Shown in pieces: positions 59,844 through 64,000 of a stretch of DNA of 64,000 nucleotides. The notes under the pieces were generated by a model. That model was not told the DNA's origin. It worked only from the letters and a program-made list of their open reading frames with translations, and searched no databases. The stretch's first letter is position 1. Every line of letters begins with the position of its first letter. Made by a program: the position numbers and the translations under genes. Source of the stretch: an uncultured Acetobacteraceae bacterium (lineage in GTDB: Bacteria; Pseudomonadota; Alphaproteobacteria; Acetobacterales; Acetobacteraceae); assembly GCA_943912335.1 (NCBI GenBank), contig CALTUD010000017.1:1-64000 (forward strand). The letters run 5' to 3'.

Positions 59844-61901
59844 TCAGGGCGTCCAGGTGCCCGAGGTCGGGATGCCCGGGGTGGTGGAGGGGCGGGGATT
59901 GAAGTCCGCCGGCGCCGGGTCGATCAGCTTGCCGTTCCGGTAATCGGTCGGAACGATGTTGAGCATGTAGCAGCCGCCCAACGGATAATGCGGCAGAGAC
60001 GGCTTCTGGTTCGGCTCGATCTCGGCATAGGAGGCCGGGAGCGGCGGGGCCTGACCGGTCAGGCGGGCATTGTCGAAGGCGGCCAGCATGTCGCCGACGC
60101 CGGGGGTGTTGTCGTCGGCCGGACCCATGAAGTCCTGGCCTTCCTGGCGCTTGCCGAGACGACGGCCACGCACCTCGTCCGGCAGATCGGCGAGCGGGAT
60201 CAGGTCGAACAAGCGGTCCACGAACTTGATGATCGAGCTGTGCTCGGAGCGCTCGCGAATGATGGCGTGCGCCTTGGCGTAGGGCGAGATCACGATGGCC
60301 GGGATGCGCGACGACGGCTCGAGCGCGTTGCCCTCGGGGTCCTTCACCCGCGTGCGCACCGCGTCATGGTCGTAGAGACCGTCGGTCTCGTCATAGGTGA
60401 TGATGATCGCGCTGTCCTTCCAGTACGGGCTCTGCGCGATCGCGTTCACCTCGTCGGCCAGGAGCTGTTCGCTGATCTGAAGATCCGAATAGCCCGGATG
60501 ATCGTCGCCGCCCAGGAAGGCCTGCTGCACGGCCGGGTTCGGATCGACCGCGGTCAGACCGTCGTTGTTGTCGTAGCCGCCGCGCACATAGGCCACGCCG
60601 CCGTCGGAGGGCAGCATGCGGTATTTCACCGCCAGGAAGAAATCGTTCAGACCATACAGATGCTTCTGCGCGAGCTGCGGGTTGTCGCCGACATAGCCGA
60701 AATATTGCGGTGCGTTGTGATGGGTGATGTAGGAGCTGTGCTCGGGGAAGGCGGCGGTGTCGGTCGGCTCCGCGTCGTAGCCTTCCTGGAACCAGCCCCA
60801 GTTGGTCGGCTTCCTGCCCGTGCCGGCGATGGTGTCGATGTCGTGCTGAACATCGGCCAGATCCAGCGCCGGGTTCTGGTCGGTGCTGGTGTCCTTGTGC
60901 GCCGCGCGGCCCATGAAGCTCAGCGGCAGGGTGGCGTAGGTCTGGTTCAGCGCGGGCGAGTTCGGGCTGACGTCGTTCTGGCCATAGGGCGGCTTGATCG
61001 TCGCGGTATCGAGGCTGGAACCGGCGAATGGGCCCTGATCGGTCACCATCGGCACGCCGCTGCTCTTGGCGACGACCGGGCTCGCGGTGTTGCTGCTGGC
61101 CTGATCGGGATGCAGCGCCCACTGCGTCAGGCCGCTCTGGCCGGCGATCATGGCGATCGCGTTCGGCGTGGAGGCCGAGGTGACCGTCATGTGGAAGTTG
61201 TCGAACATCGCGAAGCGGTCGGCGAACTGCCACATGTAAGGGGCGGTGTCGCAGTCGACGTGGCCCATCACCAGCTCGCCCATCTGCTTCTGCTTGAGCG
61301 TGGGGTTGGCGCTGGCCGGCAGACCGGTCTTGCGGCTGACGATGTTGCCGCTGGCGTCGGTGGTCAGGCCTTCCTCGTTCAGCGCGAAGCGGTCGTTCAA
61401 CGAAACGTCGTTGACGAAATGCTGGCTGTTGACGATGCCGGTGTGGGAATGGTCGGTGGAGGCGGTGTCGGCCGGGTAGATCTGCACCGTCTTGCCGTTG
61501 ATGTCCGTCACCGTCTGCGGGATCAGGAACGGGCTCACCGTGCTGACCGTGCCGTCGGTGTTGACGATCGGCTGGGTGAAGCCGGGGGTGCGATCATGGC
61601 TCTGCGAGAACAGGCCGCGCACGCCCGGGAAGGTGCCGAAATAGAAGTCGAACGAGCGGTTCTCCTGGAACAGCACGAAGACGTATTTCACCTTCTTGCG
61701 CAGCAGCGCCACCTTCTGGGCGGTGGACAGGTAGGGCTGGCGCGAAAGGTCGGTCGCGAAGGAGCGCACGAGCGCACTGCTGCGCGGACCGATCGTCACC
61801 GCTCCGGGCGCCTCCTGGGCGCTGGCCATGACCGGCTGCGCCATCATGGAAAGCGTGAGGATGGTGGCGCAACTGGATTTGCACCAGGTCCTGAACGTCA
61901 T
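59844..61901 (-). CDS. Secreted phosphoesterase, AcpA/phospholipase C family
   Basis: This 685-residue protein has a signal peptide (residues 1-30 from the ATG, ending MASAQ) and the PF04185-type phosphoesterase blocks: YVFVLFQENRSFDFYFGTFP, MGHVDCDTAPYMWQFADRFA, NFHMTVTSASTPNAIAMIAG, and the later AIIITYDETDGLYDHDAVRT and ISPYAKAHAIIRERSEHSS. The family includes acid phosphatases and phospholipases C; here it should free phosphate outside the inner membrane. The ATG at 61901 gives a clean signal; an upstream start adds 23 polar residues. No PhoB box was identified. Substrate unknown. Confidence 0.88.
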   Translation of the reverse strand: MTFRTWCKSSCATILTLSMMAQPVMASAQEAPGAVTIGPRSSALVRSFATDLSRQPYLSTAQKVALLRKKVKYVFVLFQENRSFDFYFGTFPGVRGLFSQSHDRTPGFTQPIVNTDGTVSTVSPFLIPQTVTDINGKTVQIYPADTASTDHSHTGIVNSQHFVNDVSLNDRFALNEEGLTTDASGNIVSRKTGLPASANPTLKQKQMGELVMGHVDCDTAPYMWQFADRFAMFDNFHMTVTSASTPNAIAMIAGQSGLTQWALHPDQASSNTASPVVAKSSGVPMVTDQGPFAGSSLDTATIKPPYGQNDVSPNSPALNQTYATLPLSFMGRAAHKDTSTDQNPALDLADVQHDIDTIAGTGRKPTNWGWFQEGYDAEPTDTAAFPEHSSYITHHNAPQYFGYVGDNPQLAQKHLYGLNDFFLAVKYRMLPSDGGVAYVRGGYDNNDGLTAVDPNPAVQQAFLGGDDHPGYSDLQISEQLLADEVNAIAQSPYWKDSAIIITYDETDGLYDHDAVRTRVKDPEGNALEPSSRIPAIVISPYAKAHAIIRERSEHSSIIKFVDRLFDLIPLADLPDEVRGRRLGKRQEGQDFMGPADDNTPGVGDMLAAFDNARLTGQAPPLPASYAEIEPNQKPSLPHYPLGGCYMLNIVPTDYRNGKLIDPAPADFNPRPSTTPGIPTSGTWTP

Positions 61902-62009
61902 GTCTGCTCGCTCACACGAAGGGCCGCGTTCATCGCCGCCCGGCGGCTCGCTTTTGAAACGTTCTGACATCGGATGGACAGAGATAATTCGATGACAGTC
62001 CTGTTGCGC

Positions 62010-62426
62010 TCACAGCGCGACCATCAGCACGGGGAGAACCGTTCCCGCGGCCAGTAGCGCCCAGCCCAGTTTGCGCCGCTTCACATGGGTCAGTCCGAGC
62101 CAGAGCCCCATGATCGTGGAGCCCATCAGGGCCAGCGTCGCGATCAGGAACACCCAGCGCAGCAGCAGGGTGCGGATCGACGGTGCGGGCGGGTGCGGCC
62201 GGTCCTCCCGCGCTCCGGGCCCGGCCGGAGCGGGACGGCGCGCCTGCGGAACGGCGAAACGCTGTTTCTTGTGCAGCATGGCGATCTGCTGCAGCAGCAC
62301 CGGCGGCCGGTAGCCGTCGCGCGGCGTGTGCCAGTTGAACAATTGCAGCGCGCCGGTCAGGCAGAAGAACAGGATGATCGGCGCGGAGGCGATCGACAGA
62401 TAGGCGTGCAGGCGGCGAAGCATCAT
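62010..62426 (-). CDS. PepSY-associated (PepSY_TM-like) small membrane protein
   Basis: This 138-residue protein has an N-terminal helix typical of PepSY-TM proteins (LRRLHAYLSIASAPIILFFC, then LTGALQLFNWHTPRDGYRPP), a Pro/Arg-rich loop and two more helices (TLLLRWVFLIATLALMGST, LGWALLAAGTVLPVLMVA). Such small proteins travel with TonB receptors for siderophores and may help reduce iron. Its ATG overlaps the Sel1 gene stop (ATGA), so the two are co-translated, and both are divergent from the receptor gene. Confidence 0.82.
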   Translation of the reverse strand: MMLRRLHAYLSIASAPIILFFCLTGALQLFNWHTPRDGYRPPVLLQQIAMLHKKQRFAVPQARRPAPAGPGAREDRPHPPAPSIRTLLLRWVFLIATLALMGSTIMGLWLGLTHVKRRKLGWALLAAGTVLPVLMVAL

Positions 62427-63187
62427 TGGGCGGCGATCCCGGCCAGGCGGCGAAAACGATTCGGGGCCGGTGCGTGTGCGGTGGCGTCCGGCGGCGACGC
62501 TTGTGCCATCCGGCGCCGCACCGGGTCGAGCAGGGCCCGCGACCCTTCGGTGTCGATCTGCGACAACGCCGCCTCCATCGCCGACAGGATGTCGGGCGTG
62601 GCGTCGGTCAGCGCCCGCTTCCACCACGCCAGCGCCTCTTCGATGCGGCCCATCTCGGCCAGCAGCGTCGCCAGATTGTGGCAGCCGCGATAATCGCCGG
62701 CTTCGGCCGAGCGCCGATACCAGCGCGCCGCGGCGATGCGGTCCCGCGGACGATCCCAGCCTTCCTCCAGAAAGCGCGCCACCAGGTTCATCGACTTGGC
62801 ATGGCCGTTTCCGGCCGCGTCGCGGAACAGCGCCCAGGCCCGCAACCGGTCCCGTGCGACACCGCGCCCACGCAGCAGCATGTTGGCGAGATTGTAGCGC
62901 GCCCAGTCGTCGCCCAGCGCCACCGCGCGCTCGTACCAGCAAGCGGCCTCGGCAGGATCGGCGACGACGCCCCAGCCTTTCTCCAGGCAGCGTCCGACCA
63001 TGTTGCAGGCCGGTGCGAACCCGGCTTCGGCAGCGATCCGCCACCACGACAGCGCCCCTTCCGGGTCCGGCGGCCCGCCCGCCCCGTCCAGCAGCGCCTG
63101 GGCCAGAACGGTCTGCGCGGCGACATGTCCGTTCTCGGCGTCGCGTCGGATGCGTCGCAACCGTTGCGTTTCTTCACCCATTGACAT
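62423..63187 (-). CDS. Sel1-like repeat (SLR/TPR) protein
   Basis: This protein of about 254 residues is built from Sel1 repeats: ALSWWRIAAEAGFAPACNM, AACWYERAVALGDDWARYNL, AWALFRDAAGNGHAKSMNL, AARWYRRSAEAGDYRGCHNL, and a last worn copy EALAWWKRALTDATPDILSA. No signal is seen, so it may be a cytoplasmic scaffold. It starts at ATG 63187, 21 nt from a perfect Fur-like box that it shares with the TonB receptor, and its stop overlaps the PepSY-like gene. Its role in iron uptake is inferred from position. Confidence 0.82.
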   Translation of the reverse strand: MSMGEETQRLRRIRRDAENGHVAAQTVLAQALLDGAGGPPDPEGALSWWRIAAEAGFAPACNMVGRCLEKGWGVVADPAEAACWYERAVALGDDWARYNLANMLLRGRGVARDRLRAWALFRDAAGNGHAKSMNLVARFLEEGWDRPRDRIAAARWYRRSAEAGDYRGCHNLATLLAEMGRIEEALAWWKRALTDATPDILSAMEAALSQIDTEGSRALLDPVRRRMAQASPPDATAHAPAPNRFRRLAGIAAQ

Positions 63188-63208
63188 AAACGACCGCTCG
63201 CAGCTTTG

Positions 63209-63227
63209 AATGAGAACCATTCTCATT
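63209..63227. promoter_or_regulatory. Fur-like box between the Sel1/PepSY pair and the TonB receptor
   Basis: AATGAGAACCATTCTCATT is a perfect 8-3-8 palindrome of 19 bp, the length and layout of a Fur box. It lies 21 nt before the Sel1 gene start and 23 nt before the receptor start, so one repressor could shut both directions. Confidence 0.75.
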
Positions 63228-63250
63228 ATCCACGGTCGGGGGCGAACACA

Positions 63251-64000
63251 ATGGCGGACGGAAACAAGCGGGCATGCTCGATCGGTCTGACCGCGACCGT
63301 GGGCGCGGCGATGGTCGGGGCATTCCTGGCACCGGAGGAAGGGTGGGCCCAGGCGGCGCCTGAGGCCGGCGCACAGGCCGGGTCGAACGAGGCGCTCACC
63401 GTGGTCGGACAGCGGGCCGAGTTCCAGCAGACCAAGCCGCATCTGAGCCGCATCACCACCTCGCTCAAGGACACGCCGCAAAGCATCGCCGAGATCCCGC
63501 AGAAGCTGCTGCGCGATCAGAACGACACCAACCTGCTCGACGCGCTGCGCTCGGTGCCCGGCATCAGCATCGCCGCCGGCGAGGGTGGCCAGCAGGGCGA
63601 CAACCTCTCGATCCGAGGCTTCAACGCGCAGAACGATTTCTATCGCGACGGCATGCTCGATTTCGGCTCCTATTATCGAGACCCGTTCGATATTGATACG
63701 ATCGAGGTGCTGAAGGGCCCTTCCGCCACCCTGTTCGGCCGCGGTTCCACCGGTGGCGTGATCAACGAGGTCACCAAGCGCGCGCAGATGGGTGCGATCA
63801 CCGCCGGCACGCTGAGCTTCGGCACCGACGCCACCAAGCGCCTGACGATTGATGAGAACGTGTCGTCGCATTCGCTGGGTGGTTCGGCCATTCGCCTCAA
63901 CGCGATGGTGCACGATGCCGGCCTGGCCGGGATCGACGACGCGCATATGCGCCGCTACGGCGTGGCACCTTCGTTCGCGATCGGTCTCGATACCAGCACG
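63251..64000 (+). CDS. TonB-dependent siderophore receptor (partial, N-terminal 250 residues)
   Basis: The gene runs off the window; 250 codons are seen. A signal (GLTATVGAAMVGAFLAPEEG, then WAQA) is followed by a TonB-box-like ALTVVGQR and the plug domain: SLKDTPQSIAEIPQKLLRDQ, LLDALRSVPGISIAAGEGGQ, DNLSIRGFNAQNDFYRDGML, FDIDTIEVLKGPSATLFGRG, STGGVINEVTKRAQ. This is the catecholate/hydroxamate receptor type. TonB moves the bound ferric siderophore to the periplasm. The start follows the Fur-like box by 23 nt. The ligand cannot be told from the plug alone. Confidence 0.92.
   Translation, partial: MADGNKRACSIGLTATVGAAMVGAFLAPEEGWAQAAPEAGAQAGSNEALTVVGQRAEFQQTKPHLSRITTSLKDTPQSIAEIPQKLLRDQNDTNLLDALRSVPGISIAAGEGGQQGDNLSIRGFNAQNDFYRDGMLDFGSYYRDPFDIDTIEVLKGPSATLFGRGSTGGVINEVTKRAQMGAITAGTLSFGTDATKRLTIDENVSSHSLGGSAIRLNAMVHDAGLAGIDDAHMRRYGVAPSFAIGLDTST

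Noticed and set aside
59469..61967. An 832-residue plus-strand frame opposite the phosphoesterase
   Set aside because: Shadow of a gene with signal peptide and phosphoesterase motifs on the minus strand.
1..64000. tRNA, rRNA, CRISPR array, insertion sequence or prophage
   Set aside because: Intergenic regions were read through; no cloverleaf with a TTC-arm, no regular spaced repeats and no transposase, integrase or phage protein was found.

Overview
The window looks like chromosomal DNA of an alphaproteobacterium of the order Rhodospirillales, most likely the family Acetobacteraceae (acetic acid bacteria and relatives). The basis is high G+C coding sequence with strong third-position bias, typical alphaproteobacterial genes (short HprK with EIIA/HPr/EI, FlaF, DUF3126, MbfA, short Zur, accD-folC order) and a perfect CtrA-type site before the flagellin gene. 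The genus cannot be fixed from the sequence alone. No rRNA, tRNA, CRISPR array, transposase or prophage was seen; gene density is high and most genes are housekeeping or envelope genes.

Layout. 1-7.1 kb: end of accD, folC, a nucleoside hydrolase, a proline-rich unknown behind zur, then a Zur box and znuABC, then a DUF3126 gene. 7.4-11.6 kb: small proteins (an orphan helix-hairpin-helix peptide, a 66-aa unknown, a DUF4142 lipoprotein), a large two-domain glycosyltransferase and a RidA-like protein. 11.7-15.1 kb: a regulatory phosphotransfer set (hprK, EIIA, ptsH, ptsI) with no sugar-transporting EIIBC in view. 15.3-25.6 kb: purH, a MAPEG protein, mbfA, lolA, a methyltransferase, a CsbD protein, nagA, an acetyltransferase, rsmI and a divergent LpoA-like lipoprotein. 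25.7-31.6 kb (minus strand): fabI, aroC, a DUF374 acyltransferase, waaA, lpxK and an LpxL-type acyltransferase, the last four with overlapping ends and starts; a perfect parS centromere site sits between aroC and the DUF374 gene. 31.7-36.7 kb: pdxH, a universal stress protein, a small membrane protein, a histidine phosphatase and a 736-aa PLP-enzyme-like protein.

36.8-41.7 kb: rfbBACD (dTDP-L-rhamnose) with a GT2 glycosyltransferase and a small membrane protein. 41.7-47.2 kb: the methylcitrate genes prpDCB plus a secreted metallophosphoesterase, and a divergent extradiol dioxygenase gene broken by TAG at its first metal-ligand histidine. 47.2-51.5 kb: a zinc polyol dehydrogenase, flaF, flagellin and a D-2-hydroxyacid dehydrogenase. 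51.5-58.7 kb: a LOV-domain hybrid histidine kinase, a convergent membrane GGDEF protein, a copper P-type ATPase and its small HMA chaperone. 58.7-64 kb: a family-3 solute-binding protein, a secreted phosphoesterase, and an iron-uptake unit (PepSY-like protein and Sel1-repeat protein divergent from a TonB receptor around a perfect Fur-like box) that runs off the window.

Themes: envelope building (LPS lipid A-Kdo genes, rhamnose, glycosyltransferases, LolA, LpoA-like), metal homeostasis (Zur/Znu, MbfA, CopA, TonB receptor), and signalling (regulatory PTS, LOV kinase, GGDEF). The most notable non-coding item is a roughly 118-bp A+T-rich element present three times, once inverted, built of three hairpins whose central hairpin keeps its pairing while its sequence changes.
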